Of a stretch of DNA of 64,000 nt, positions 44,569 to 53,153 are shown one piece after another. Origin of the DNA: Acidobacteriota bacterium. GTDB taxonomy: Bacteria; Acidobacteriota; Blastocatellia; Pyrinomonadales; Pyrinomonadaceae. Under the pieces are notes generated by a model, which did not search any database, had not been told where the DNA came from, and worked only from the letters and a program-made list of their open reading frames with translations. How positions within the stretch are numbered: the first letter of the stretch is position 1; each line of letters opens with the position of its first letter. The DNA lies in assembly GCA_016715115.1 (NCBI GenBank), contig JADKBM010000001.1, positions 62,001 to 126,000 on the forward strand, written 5' to 3'. The position numbers were made by a program, and so were the translations under genes.

Positions 44569-45948
44569 TTAATCGGAGATTTCCTTTCTTTTCTTGGCTT
44601 CGATCGGCGTGACGTTGGCCTTCCGACGTTTTCTTTCGAAAACTCCGTCGTCGTCGGCATAATCAAAACCGCAAGCGACAATCAGTCCAACCAACGTCAA
44701 AAACATCAACGTGATCGCTGTGGTGTGCAGGACGAAGTCGAAAATACTGTGGACGAGGATCGCAAAACAGCCGGCAAGCGCGCCGAGAGCGACTCCGCGC
44801 CGGTATATGTTTTCCGATTTCGCGCTCCGAAGTCCGGTCCGAAACAGCTTGAAGATGAAATATCCGGCGAGGACCAAACCGACAAGTCCGGCGTCGGCCA
44901 GTATCTGCAGATAATCGTTATGCGCCTGCTCGACGCGCCCGAGCCCGTTCATCGTGTCGTACGGCGTGTAGGCCGCCGCGAACGCGCCGATGCCCGCACC
45001 GAAAGGAAGGTTGTTCCGGATGACTTGCAGCGTGACGCTCCAGATCTGAAGGCGATTGGCCGAAAAGTCGTCGGAACGCGCGGTTTCGGCGAGGCGCGTC
45101 AGGGATGATTCGCCGCCGATGAAGATCGATCCGAAAACGACGACGAGCAGCAAGATCACCGCAAGCGCTGCCTTGACCGCGACTTGATTGCCGCTCTTCG
45201 CCTTGCTCGTCAGCAGAACAAGGAAAACGATCGCCGCCAGCAAGGCCACAAGACCGCCGCGCGAACCGCTCATTATCAGGGAAACTCCCATCAAGCCGAT
45301 TGCGGTCAGCGTGATCAGACGCTTGTCGCGCGGCACCGCGCCGGCGAAAAACATCCCGAGCGGAACGGCCATCGCCATCTCCATAAACGCCGCGAAATTG
45401 TGCCGGTTGACGAACGATCCAAATGGCTGAGCGGCGTGCTGCGCCTCGTATATCCCGTAGATCTTCGTCGGGCTCAGAACATATTGAATGATCGCGAAGA
45501 ACGCGAAAAGAAACCCGAAAACGGTGATCAGCGTCGTCAGGCGGCGGATTCTGGCGGCGCTGTCGAGCACGCCCACAAGCATCGCGAAATAAAGGAACAG
45601 CGCCAGGAGATGCAGTGCGAACATCTGCGTCCAGAACGGTTCAAGCGAGATCGTCCGCCTGATTCCCGAAAGTCCGCCGATCTCGGCGATCGACCCGAAT
45701 GGCACGATCTGTATCAGCGCGTAGACGACCGTCAAAAGGATCGGGACCTGTAGCGCCGTCCGGCTGAACTTGAAAACTCCTGTTCGAAGCGAATCGACGG
45801 CCCACAGGATCACCGCGATCGCGACGATCAGATACGCGATCGCGATGATCGGCTGATGCACCGCGCCGTACGCGAGTGTCGTGAAGACGAGCAACGCGCA
45901 AAGCAGAAAGAACAACAGCCGGCTAATTGTCGTGGTTTCGATTTTCAT
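44569..45948 (-). CDS. O-antigen ligase (Wzy/WaaL-type) family membrane protein
   Basis: About 459 residues from the ATG at 45948, with roughly eleven hydrophobic segments. The Wzy_C region has the family pattern: a large loop with TRLAETARSDDFSANRLQIW and the following QAHNDYLQILADAGLVG, where the conserved His lies. Family members join or polymerise lipid-linked glycans on the periplasmic side. Downstream of the TPR and DegT genes on the same strand, it fits a surface polysaccharide group. Confidence 0.85.
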   Translation of the reverse strand: MKIETTTISRLLFFLLCALLVFTTLAYGAVHQPIIAIAYLIVAIAVILWAVDSLRTGVFKFSRTALQVPILLTVVYALIQIVPFGSIAEIGGLSGIRRTISLEPFWTQMFALHLLALFLYFAMLVGVLDSAARIRRLTTLITVFGFLFAFFAIIQYVLSPTKIYGIYEAQHAAQPFGSFVNRHNFAAFMEMAMAVPLGMFFAGAVPRDKRLITLTAIGLMGVSLIMSGSRGGLVALLAAIVFLVLLTSKAKSGNQVAVKAALAVILLLVVVFGSIFIGGESSLTRLAETARSDDFSANRLQIWSVTLQVIRNNLPFGAGIGAFAAAYTPYDTMNGLGRVEQAHNDYLQILADAGLVGLVLAGYFIFKLFRTGLRSAKSENIYRRGVALGALAGCFAILVHSIFDFVLHTTAITLMFLTLVGLIVACGFDYADDDGVFERKRRKANVTPIEAKKRKEISD

Positions 45949-46083
45949 CCTGATTAACTGCAACCAAATCAACGGCTTGCGGTGTCCGCCCGCAGTTCGC
46001 CACCATCTCCGAACAAGTCGATTCCCCGGCGATCGCCTTGACACCGTTTCGCGACGTTGGCAAGCGCTACGCTCGCGCTCCGA

Positions 46084-47373
46084 TCAGCTCTCGAGTTTGA
46101 CGTCGTCGATCCAGACCGTTCCGACGATCGGGCACGCGTCGCCGCAATAGGCGCGGTCGAACCGGAGCAGGATTCCCTCGGCATTCGCCGGAGTCGAAAA
46201 TTCGAGCTTGATCTCGCTCCATTCGTTCGTTTCGGTCGGAAAAGCCGCGCTCGTCGCAATGATCTTGTCGTCGTTTGCGTTGACGACCTCGATCAGCGGA
46301 GTTCCGGCGCTCTTCAGATTTTCGGTTCGAACCCAGAATCTCAACCGGTAGCGCTTTGACGATTCGACGGCGACGACCTGCCAGACGTTCTTGATCTCGA
46401 TGCCTGTGAATCCGTTGAAGCTGATCCGCAAACTGCGTCCGCCCTCACGCTTCTTGAACTGATCGGGCTTCGCTTCGACCTTGTCCAGTTTTACGATCTT
46501 CCAGTTGAAATAGACCTTTTGCGCCTCTTCGAGGATCGGCGACTCGAAGCCGCCGTTCTGGACCTCGCCGATCTTCGCCTGCGGTTCGATCGCCAATTGA
46601 TGGACGAAAGACGCCGCCGAACGAAAATAACGCTTTTCGTAAAGGGCCTGCGTGACGATCCGCGCAATGTCCTGGTGAGCCTGCTTTTCCTCGGGCGTCA
46701 GTGAATTCCAAACCCGCAGCGATTCCGGCGCGAGTTCCTTCGCGGCATAGAATTTAGCCAATCCGGCGCGAACCTCGGGCTTCGAACCCGTAAGCTCTTC
46801 AAGCCTCTTCGGATCCTTGTCGAAATACTCCCAGGCGATCGACAGAACCTGCTCACGATACTCGCTGCTTGTTTCAGCAGCGACGCGAAACTCGTTTATT
46901 GCTTCGGTTTCACGACCCCGACGAAGATAGAAATTTGCCAAGTGCCAGTGCGAATAACTGTAATTCGGGGCAAGTTCGACGGCGCGCCTGAAGGCCTTTT
47001 CGGAACGCTCGAACTGCTCCGCCTGTTCGAGGCCGCGTGCCAATTCAACCCACGCACGATGATCGTGCGGCGCGTTGCGCACCATATCTTCAAAACTCGC
47101 GACCGAGAGCGCCGCTCCGTCGTTTGTGAAGTCCTCCTTGAAAATGCTCGCCCGCAGCCAATTCGTCATCGGATCATTGGGACTCAAACCGTATGCGAAA
47201 TCCGCGATCGCGGCCGCATTCGGCGCGTTCGGCTGCGTCAGCGACCCGAGCATATTCCCGATCTGCCAGCGAATGGAGAACCAGCCGAAAAGGAGGGCGA
47301 CCGCGATTATCGCGGCCATCAGCCCGCGTCCTTTAAGACTTTTGGTTTCAACGACTTTGAAAGGTAAAGACAC
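46084..47373 (-). CDS. TPR-repeat protein with C-terminal carbohydrate-binding-like domain
   Basis: A 429-residue protein probably starting at the GTG at 47373. One N-terminal transmembrane segment (GLMAAIIAVALLFGWFSI) is followed by TPR repeats (for example HRAWVELARGLEQAEQFERSEKAFRRAVEL, seen as two adjacent motifs). The last 170 residues form a beta-sandwich starting NGGFESPI and ending VGTVWIDDVKLES, like carbohydrate-binding modules. It lies between the DegT and ligase genes; a scaffold role in glycan assembly is inferred. Confidence 0.75.
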   Translation of the reverse strand: MSLPFKVVETKSLKGRGLMAAIIAVALLFGWFSIRWQIGNMLGSLTQPNAPNAAAIADFAYGLSPNDPMTNWLRASIFKEDFTNDGAALSVASFEDMVRNAPHDHRAWVELARGLEQAEQFERSEKAFRRAVELAPNYSYSHWHLANFYLRRGRETEAINEFRVAAETSSEYREQVLSIAWEYFDKDPKRLEELTGSKPEVRAGLAKFYAAKELAPESLRVWNSLTPEEKQAHQDIARIVTQALYEKRYFRSAASFVHQLAIEPQAKIGEVQNGGFESPILEEAQKVYFNWKIVKLDKVEAKPDQFKKREGGRSLRISFNGFTGIEIKNVWQVVAVESSKRYRLRFWVRTENLKSAGTPLIEVVNANDDKIIATSAAFPTETNEWSEIKLEFSTPANAEGILLRFDRAYCGDACPIVGTVWIDDVKLES

Positions 47374-47407
47374 GATGTATGAAAATTATGCGATTTGCTC
47401 TTTTTAA

Positions 47408-48523
47408 TCAAGCGAAAAACTCTGCGATCTTTGCGACGACGTATTCCAGTTGCTCGGGCCGCAATTCCGGAAAGATCGGGATCGCAAGCGTTTCGCGGGA
47501 CGCCCGCTCGCTTTCCGGAAGATCGCCCTGCCTGCCGCCGAGATACGCGAAACATTCCTGCAGATGAAGCGATACCGGATAATAGATGTCGGTGCCGACT
47601 CCGCTTTCCGTCAGAAACGCGCGCAGTTCGTCACGTTTTTCGGGAACACGGATCACGAACTGATTATATATGTGTCGAACATTCTCGCGTTCGAACGGCA
47701 AAATGACACGGTCGCCAAGCCCGGTATTCGCGAACAGCTCGCGATAGCGGTCGGCGTTCGCTTTGCGGCGTTGCGACCATTCGTCGAGATGCGGCAGTTT
47801 CACACGCAGCACCGCGCCCTGAAAACCGTCAAGACGCGAGTTTAGTCCGACCCATTTGTGATAGTAGCGCTCGAAAGACCCGTGAACGCGAAGCGCATTC
47901 AGTTTGTGCGCCAGTTCGTCGTCGTCGGTCGTCATAAAACCGCCATCGCCCATTCCGCCAAGATTCTTCGACGGATAGAAGCTGAAGCAGCCGATCTCGC
48001 TCATCGCGCCGGCCCGGACTCCGTTCTCTTCAGCGCCGATGGCCTGCGCCGCATCTTCGACGAGCGGGACACCGTGGCGCGCCGCGATCTTGCGCAGTTC
48101 CGTCATTTCGGCGCATTGCCCGTACAGATGGACCGGCTGGATCGCCTTCGTCCGTTCGTTGATCTTCGCTTCGACCTGCGAAACGTCGAGATTGTACGTT
48201 TCGGGATCGATATCGACAAAGACCGGAGTCGCGCCGAGCCGGGTGACCGCCGACACGGTCGCAAAGAAACTGTACGCCGTGGTGATGACCTCGTCGCCCG
48301 GGCCGATGTCGAAGGCCATCAGCGCGAGAAGAAGCGCGTCCGTCCCCGAGGCACAGGCGATCGCGTGTTTCGTGCCGCAATAGGCCGCGAGTTCCTTTTC
48401 GAGCGCCGCGACCTCGGCGCCGAGGATGAAACCATTCGTGTCGAGAACGCGTCCGAGCGCGGCCTCGATCTCGGGCCGCAGTGCGCGATTCTGTTCGGAC
48501 AGGTCAAGTAAAGGTACTTTCAT
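47408..48523 (-). CDS. DegT/DnrJ/EryC1/StrS family sugar aminotransferase
   Basis: A 371-residue PLP-dependent aminotransferase for nucleotide sugars. Start MKVPLLDLSEQNRALRPEIE is standard. Motifs: ACASGTDALLLAL, VEDAAQAIGA (Asp contacts PLP), and SFYPSKNLGGMGDGG with the PLP lysine. Such enzymes make amino sugars for O-antigen or exopolysaccharide, fitting the ligase downstream. Confidence 0.9.
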   Translation of the reverse strand: MKVPLLDLSEQNRALRPEIEAALGRVLDTNGFILGAEVAALEKELAAYCGTKHAIACASGTDALLLALMAFDIGPGDEVITTAYSFFATVSAVTRLGATPVFVDIDPETYNLDVSQVEAKINERTKAIQPVHLYGQCAEMTELRKIAARHGVPLVEDAAQAIGAEENGVRAGAMSEIGCFSFYPSKNLGGMGDGGFMTTDDDELAHKLNALRVHGSFERYYHKWVGLNSRLDGFQGAVLRVKLPHLDEWSQRRKANADRYRELFANTGLGDRVILPFERENVRHIYNQFVIRVPEKRDELRAFLTESGVGTDIYYPVSLHLQECFAYLGGRQGDLPESERASRETLAIPIFPELRPEQLEYVVAKIAEFFA

Positions 48524-48595
48524 TGCTATGTCTGGATTTTACCGAAACGGCGTCCGATTTGCATTTTGGTTGATTCTTTTTTAGCCTTAACGACA

Positions 48596-49231
48596 ATGAT
48601 TCCTGATAAGACCGCGCTCACGGCCGAGATCGTCAAACGGCTCAAGAAAGCCTATCCGGACGCGCACTGCGCGCTCAATCATTCGAATGCGCTCGAACTG
48701 CTCGTCGCGACGATTCTTTCGGCCCAGTGCACCGACGACCGGGTCAACATCGTGACGGCCGAGCTTTTCCGAAAATACAGGACGGCGCGAGACTACGCCG
48801 GGGTTTCGCAGGAAGATCTTGCCGAAGACATCAAGTCGGTGAACTTTTTCAACAACAAGGCAAAGGCCATCCGCGGCGCGGCGCAAAAACTGGTCGACGA
48901 TTTCGGCGCCGAGGTCCCGAAAACGATGGACGAACTGCTGACTTTGAACGGCGTCGCCCGCAAAACCGCGAACGTCGTCCTCGGCAACGCTTTCGGCATC
49001 GCATCGGGAGTGGTCGTCGACACGCACGTCGCGCGGCTCTCGCAACGGTTGGGTCTGACCGACGAAACGACGCCGGAGAAGATCGAAAAGGAACTCGCCG
49101 GGATCGTGCCGAAAAAACACTGGGTTATGTTCCCGCACTGGCTGATCACCCACGGCCGCCAGGTCTGCAAGGCCCGCGGCCCGAAGTGCGACGAATGCGT
49201 GCTCAGCGAGATCTGCCCGAAACGACTCTAG
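48596..49231 (+). CDS. nth: Endonuclease III
   Basis: A 211-residue base-excision-repair DNA glycosylase/AP lyase. Start MIPDKTALTAEIVKRLKKAYP at 48596. The helix-hairpin-helix is LNGVARKTANVVLGNAFG, with the catalytic Lys, and the catalytic Asp is in VVDTHVARLSQRLG. The [4Fe-4S] ligands are C-x6-C-x2-C-x5-C in CKARGPKCDECVLSEIC. Repeat element B begins immediately after the stop. Confidence 0.95.
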   Translation: MIPDKTALTAEIVKRLKKAYPDAHCALNHSNALELLVATILSAQCTDDRVNIVTAELFRKYRTARDYAGVSQEDLAEDIKSVNFFNNKAKAIRGAAQKLVDDFGAEVPKTMDELLTLNGVARKTANVVLGNAFGIASGVVVDTHVARLSQRLGLTDETTPEKIEKELAGIVPKKHWVMFPHWLITHGRQVCKARGPKCDECVLSEICPKRL

Positions 49232-49882
49232 ATTTTGGATTTTGGATGTTTCAGATTCCAGATTCCAGATTCCAGATATTTTTGGATTTTGGATTTTGGA
49301 TTTTGGATTTTAGATTTTGGATTGGGTTGCATTTGATCAAGGAATCCCTCGAACGTTTGGAATCCTGGATTCTCTGGAATCCTGGAATCTCTGGAATCTC
49401 TGGAATCTCTGGAATCTCTGGAATCCTGGAATCCTGGAATCCTGGAATCTCTGGAATCCTGGAATCTCTGGAATCCTGGAATCCTGGAATCCTGGAATCC
49501 TGGAATCCTGGAATCCTGGAATCCTGGAATCCTGGAATCCTGGAATCCTGGAATCCTGGAATCGGGAGCTTTGAAAAACCCACGGGTTCTTTGTATTTCG
49601 GGGTCGGGACGAGTCGGTACCATCTGCGGTAGCGGATGGTTGAAGATCGGTTGGTATCAATACTTCGGTCCGGGAGTGCCGCATCCAACCATCCGCTACC
49701 GCAGATGGTACCGACTCGACGCGATTGAAACGCGATTCGGGATTCCCGGTCTGGAATCCTCGAATCCTGGAATCCTGGAATCCTGGAATCCCTGGAATCT
49801 TGAAATCCTTGGAATCCTGGAATTCTTAGATCCTGGAATCCTGGAATCCTGGAATCTCTGGAATCCCGAAATCTTGAAAGTT
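49232..49882. repeat. Composite inverted-array repeat element, copy B
   Basis: GATTTTGGATT array, then a long array of TGGAATCTC (9-nt) and TGGAATCC (8-nt) units, a conserved spacer (CACGGGTTCTTTGTAT), the 103-bp core (49613-49715), a second spacer (GACTCGACGCGATT), then more TGGAATCC units to the next gene start. It begins directly after the nth stop codon. Frames across it are artefacts. Confidence 0.9.
49613..49715. repeat. 103-bp palindromic core, copy B
   Basis: Arms 49613-49642 and 49686-49715 are perfect or near-perfect inverted repeats. The 43-bp loop, read in the element's own orientation, matches copy A. Confidence 0.9.
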
Positions 49883-50074
49883 ATGAATACCGAAGACGTG
49901 ACGATCGTATTTCACGGGTTTCTGAACCTGACGGGCAAAGAGAAACTGCGGCTGGTCGAGGCGATAAACGAGTATTTCGATTCGAATGAACGCGAGCCGA
50001 TCCGCGCCGAAAACGAAGTCGAATTCGCCAAGATCGATCTCGCGGGCAAAAAATGCAAATGCTGCGGTCGCTGA
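49883..50074 (+). CDS. Small protein with C-terminal cysteine cluster
   Basis: 63 residues, starting MNTEDVTIVFHGFLNLTGKE. The N-terminal half predicts a small alpha/beta fold; the end is KKCKCCGR, three cysteines close together. The frame upstream is only repeat DNA of element B. It lies 43 bases before the acetyltransferase on the same strand. No family recognised; moderate support from its non-repeat, codon-like composition. Confidence 0.5.
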   Translation: MNTEDVTIVFHGFLNLTGKEKLRLVEAINEYFDSNEREPIRAENEVEFAKIDLAGKKCKCCGR

Positions 50075-50117
50075 ATTCGGCGACGGCCCGCTCTCAGTTG
50101 CGCTGCAAAAGAAATTG

Positions 50118-50624
50118 ATGAAGATAATCGCGGCAAATGAAGACCACGTCCCGGCGATCGTCGGGATGATGCGCGAGTTCGCGATCTTCGAGAAACTCGA
50201 GCAGTTTTTTGAGATCACGGAAGACCGGCTTCGCATCGCGCTTTTCGGCGAGACGAAGATCGCCGAAGCGCTCGTCGCCTTTGACGGCGACACGCCCGCG
50301 GCATACGCCGTCTTTTATCCGAACTTCGCGACATTTCGCGGTCAGCGGGGCTTTTATCTCGAGGACGTCTACATTCGCGAAGCGTACCGCGGCCAACGGC
50401 TTGGAGAAAGAATCCTCCGCGAGATCGCGCGCCTCGGCCGCGAACGCGGATACGAGAGAATCGATTTTCACGTGCTGAACTGGAACGAACCGGCGATCGG
50501 GTTTTACAAAAAACTCGGCGCCAACGACGATCCGGAAGATCTCCATTTTAAGTTTACCGATCAGGCCTTCGAGGCGCTCGCGGAAGGAGGTCCATGGTTG
50601 CGCGCACGATCTCCCAAGCGGTAG
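50118..50624 (+). CDS. GNAT family N-acetyltransferase (diamine-acetyltransferase-like)
   Basis: A 168-residue GNAT enzyme from the ATG at 50118 (MKIIAANEDHVPAIVGMM). The acetyl-CoA loop is DVYIREAYRGQRLGERIL, followed by VLNWNEPAIGFYKKLGA, the usual motif B. This arrangement is close to spermidine/spermine or diamine acetyltransferases, but the substrate is not certain. Confidence 0.85.
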   Translation: MKIIAANEDHVPAIVGMMREFAIFEKLEQFFEITEDRLRIALFGETKIAEALVAFDGDTPAAYAVFYPNFATFRGQRGFYLEDVYIREAYRGQRLGERILREIARLGRERGYERIDFHVLNWNEPAIGFYKKLGANDDPEDLHFKFTDQAFEALAEGGPWLRARSPKR

Positions 50625-50761
50625 TGACTCGCCCCCCGATCACATATCGCAGGTGACAAACGCAAATCTCCGCGGTTGCCCGCCCGCTGACGCAGGCGGT
50701 ACTGACTCGCCTCCGGATCGCAAACTCGGAACTGACCAATCGCTGATCGCAAATCGCAAGT

Positions 50762-51832
50762 TCAGCAAATCCTCGGAAGCTGTTCGCCGAGCTGCATATC
50801 GACGACTCGCGTCGATCCGAAGACCGTCCGGGCAACGACCATTCCCGCGTGATCGTCGACCACTTCCCCGATCACGACCGAGTCCCTTCCAAATTCGTTA
50901 AGCCGCATTCTCTCAACGACTTGATCCGCCGATTCGCGCGGGACGATGGCGAGCAATTTCCCTTCGTTCGCAACATAATACGGGTCGAGACCGAGCATCT
51001 CGCACGCGCCGCGGACGACCGGCGGAACCGGAATTTTGTCGTCGTAAATGCGAATCCCGACACGTGATGCTTTGGCGATCTCGTTGAGCGCCGACGCGAT
51101 CCCGCCGCGCGTCGGATCGCGGAGGACCCGGATATTTTTCGTCACTTCAAGCATTTCATCCACAAGAAAGTTGAGGTTCGCGCAGTCGGATAAGACCGGC
51201 GCTTCAAATTCGAGTCCCTCGCGCTCGGACATGATCGCGATGCCGTGAAGCCCGATCTCGCCCGAAAGGATCAAGGCGTCGCCCGGACGCGCGAGGTTCG
51301 GCGCGATGTTCACGCCCGGCGGAATGATCCCGATACCGCTCGTGTTGATAAAAAGTCCGTCGCCTTTCCCCTTATCGACGACTTTCGTATCGCCGGTGAC
51401 GATTTGAACGGCGGAGCGCTTCGCCGCCTCTCCCATCGAATTGACGATCCGCCCGAGCGATTCGACCTCCAAACCTTCCTCGATGATGAAACCGGCGCTC
51501 AGAAACATAGGTTTCGCGCCGCTCATCGCGACATCGTTGACGGTCCCGCAGACGGCGAGATGCCCGATGTTCCCGCCGCGAAAAAAAAGCGGTTGGACGA
51601 CGAACGAATCGGTCGAATACGCGAGACGCGCACCGCCCTTGAGCAGTTCAAAAACGTCCAGCTGCGCGGAATCGGAGAGTTTATCGAGGCTTTCGTTCGA
51701 GAAGACGGGCAGAAACAGGTTCTCGACGAGTTCGTTCGACAGTTTACCGCCGCCGCCGTGTCCGAGCACGATCTTCGGATAGTCCCGCAAAGGCAACGGG
51801 CAGGTCCAGGTGTTGAAGTCAAGTTCACTCAT
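50762..51832 (-). CDS. hypE: Hydrogenase maturation protein HypE
   Basis: A 356-residue HypE, which dehydrates a C-terminal thiocarboxamide to thiocyanate as the cyanide donor for the NiFe centre. Start MSELDFNTWTCPLPLRDYPK at 51832. Motifs: LGHGGGGKLSNELVEN, DSFVVQPLFFRGGNIG, GDTKVVDKGKGDG and LRDPTRGGIASALNEIA. The protein ends PRIC, the expected C-terminal cysteine. Last gene of the hyp operon. Confidence 0.95.
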   Translation of the reverse strand: MSELDFNTWTCPLPLRDYPKIVLGHGGGGKLSNELVENLFLPVFSNESLDKLSDSAQLDVFELLKGGARLAYSTDSFVVQPLFFRGGNIGHLAVCGTVNDVAMSGAKPMFLSAGFIIEEGLEVESLGRIVNSMGEAAKRSAVQIVTGDTKVVDKGKGDGLFINTSGIGIIPPGVNIAPNLARPGDALILSGEIGLHGIAIMSEREGLEFEAPVLSDCANLNFLVDEMLEVTKNIRVLRDPTRGGIASALNEIAKASRVGIRIYDDKIPVPPVVRGACEMLGLDPYYVANEGKLLAIVPRESADQVVERMRLNEFGRDSVVIGEVVDDHAGMVVARTVFGSTRVVDMQLGEQLPRIC

Positions 51833-51881
51833 CTGGATTTGGGAATTCCGATTTGTGATTTCGGATTTTGCCGTTTTGCGT

Positions 51882-52544
51882 TCATTGCCATACAAGTTTC
51901 TTCTCTAGATCCGCAAATGCCTCGATCAGTTCGTCCGCACCGGCCGCGATAAGTTCATCCTGTCCGCGAAAGCCGTAAGTACAGCCGATCGTGCGGACGC
52001 CGGCGTTTTGTCCGGCCTCGATATCGATACGGCTGTCGCCGATCATAACGCAATCGGTGATCTTGATCCCGAGCGATCGGGCCGTTTCAAGGAGCGGCAT
52101 CGGATCGGGCTTCCGTTTCGGAAAAGTATCGCCGCCCGCCACGGCCTCAAAGTGGCCTGAGATCCCGAACGCTTCCAGGATCCGGACGCTGAAGTCACGA
52201 GGCTTATTCGTGATCACGGCCTTTCGGTAGCCGTCCAACTCACCGAGAATCTCCGCGACACCATCGTAAAGCCGCGTTTTGACCAGACAGTTACGACCGT
52301 AGTGGACGCGAAAGATCTCGATCGCTTTTTCAACAAGTCCGTTATCGGCATCCTGCCCGAGGCTCGCGCGTAAAGAACGTGACAGGAGGTTGAAAACACC
52401 TTCGCCGATGAACCCGTAAACCGAATCCGTCGGAATCAACTTCAATTCCATTTCCGCGAGTGCAAGATTTACCGAGTCCGCAAGATCGTCGCGGGAGTCA
52501 ATCAAAGTCCCGTCAAGATCGAAAAACAAAATTCCGCGACTCAT
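51882..52544 (-). CDS. gph: Phosphoglycolate phosphatase-like HAD hydrolase
   Basis: A 220-residue HAD phosphatase. The ATG at 52544 is preceded by GGAGGGGAA, so the in-frame ATG at 52634 is not preferred. Motif I is FFDLDGTLIDS, motif II ITNKP, motif III KRKPDPMPL, motif IV MIGDSRIDIEAG. Phosphoglycolate is the usual substrate of close relatives. It lies between hypD/lipoprotein and hypE on the same strand; the upstream 30 codons resemble the start of hypE. Confidence 0.85.
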   Translation of the reverse strand: MSRGILFFDLDGTLIDSRDDLADSVNLALAEMELKLIPTDSVYGFIGEGVFNLLSRSLRASLGQDADNGLVEKAIEIFRVHYGRNCLVKTRLYDGVAEILGELDGYRKAVITNKPRDFSVRILEAFGISGHFEAVAGGDTFPKRKPDPMPLLETARSLGIKITDCVMIGDSRIDIEAGQNAGVRTIGCTYGFRGQDELIAAGADELIEAFADLEKKLVWQ

Positions 52545-52634
52545 TTCCCCTCCAACGCGGTGCCCGAGCTCAGCCTTCGCACGATCCCGCAGCGGCCGCG
52601 AACGTATCCTTGAGTTGAGGTCCAGTTCGCTCAT
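52545..52634 (-). pseudogene. Degenerate duplicate of the hypE 5' end, upstream of gph
   Basis: Read from 52634, the frame gives MSELDLN, then PLRD, K, LGH and GG at the same spacing as MSELDFN...PLRD...LGH...GG at the start of hypE. About 13 of 31 positions are identical, and DNA similarity is also visible (ATGAGYGAACT, TGCGGGA, CTCGGRCAC). The frame leads directly into gph. It is best read as a tandem-duplication scar left when gph became placed before hypE. Confidence 0.6.
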
Positions 52635-52644
52635 TCAAATAGAG

Positions 52645-53112
52645 TTATTTCGCCACCTTGCGCACCGACTTAAGCTTCGTAACACGCGCCTCAGCCGAGA
52701 ACATTCCATCGCCAAACGGGCATTGCTGACTCCAGTCGACCTCACCGGTGAATTCGCATAAGTCGCCCGCTTTGCACTTCGCCAAGACAGTTCGGCCGAT
52801 GTCGGAATCATTCTCGAAACAGAAGCCCGCAAGATCTCCGGACTCCACACCGTAATAGAGAATCGTCGACTCCGCTTCGTTGCTCCGGAGCCGCCCCTTG
52901 AAGGTCACCGTATCAACTTCCCTCTTCATTTCGCTCGGCGCTGAAACGGTCTTCGTCGGAGTTTGCCTTGAATCGCCAGTCGCTTTTGCAGCCGGGACTT
53001 CTTGTCCTTGATTCCCATTGTTTGTCGTCCTGGCGCCATCAGAACCTGTCCGGCATGAGATCAGTGCCGAAATCAAGACCAGCGCCCATAGTACCTGCAG
53101 ATTTGCCTTCAT
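52645..53112 (-). CDS. Putative lipoprotein
   Basis: About 155 residues from the ATG at 53112. The signal peptide LWALVLISALISC ends in a lipobox (LISC), so the mature N-terminus is a lipid-modified cysteine. A Ser/Thr/Lys linker follows, then a beta-rich C-terminal domain with cysteines at GFCFEND, AKCKAGDLC and QQCPFGDG. The domain VTFKGRLRSNEAESTILYYG...VTKLK resembles a small OB-like or binding domain, not assigned. An alternative start at 53157 overlaps the hypD stop in an ATGA. It sits inside the hyp operon. Confidence 0.65.
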   Translation of the reverse strand: MKANLQVLWALVLISALISCRTGSDGARTTNNGNQGQEVPAAKATGDSRQTPTKTVSAPSEMKREVDTVTFKGRLRSNEAESTILYYGVESGDLAGFCFENDSDIGRTVLAKCKAGDLCEFTGEVDWSQQCPFGDGMFSAEARVTKLKSVRKVAK

Positions 53113-53153
53113 AGGGTTTTGCGCGACACCTCTAAAAAAAAACTCGCGCCGAA

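Noticed and set aside
49232..49720. Repetitive frames reading NPGILESW or ESLESL on both strands
   Set aside because: They arise from 8- and 9-nt simple repeats; stops are absent because of unit composition, and both strands are open.
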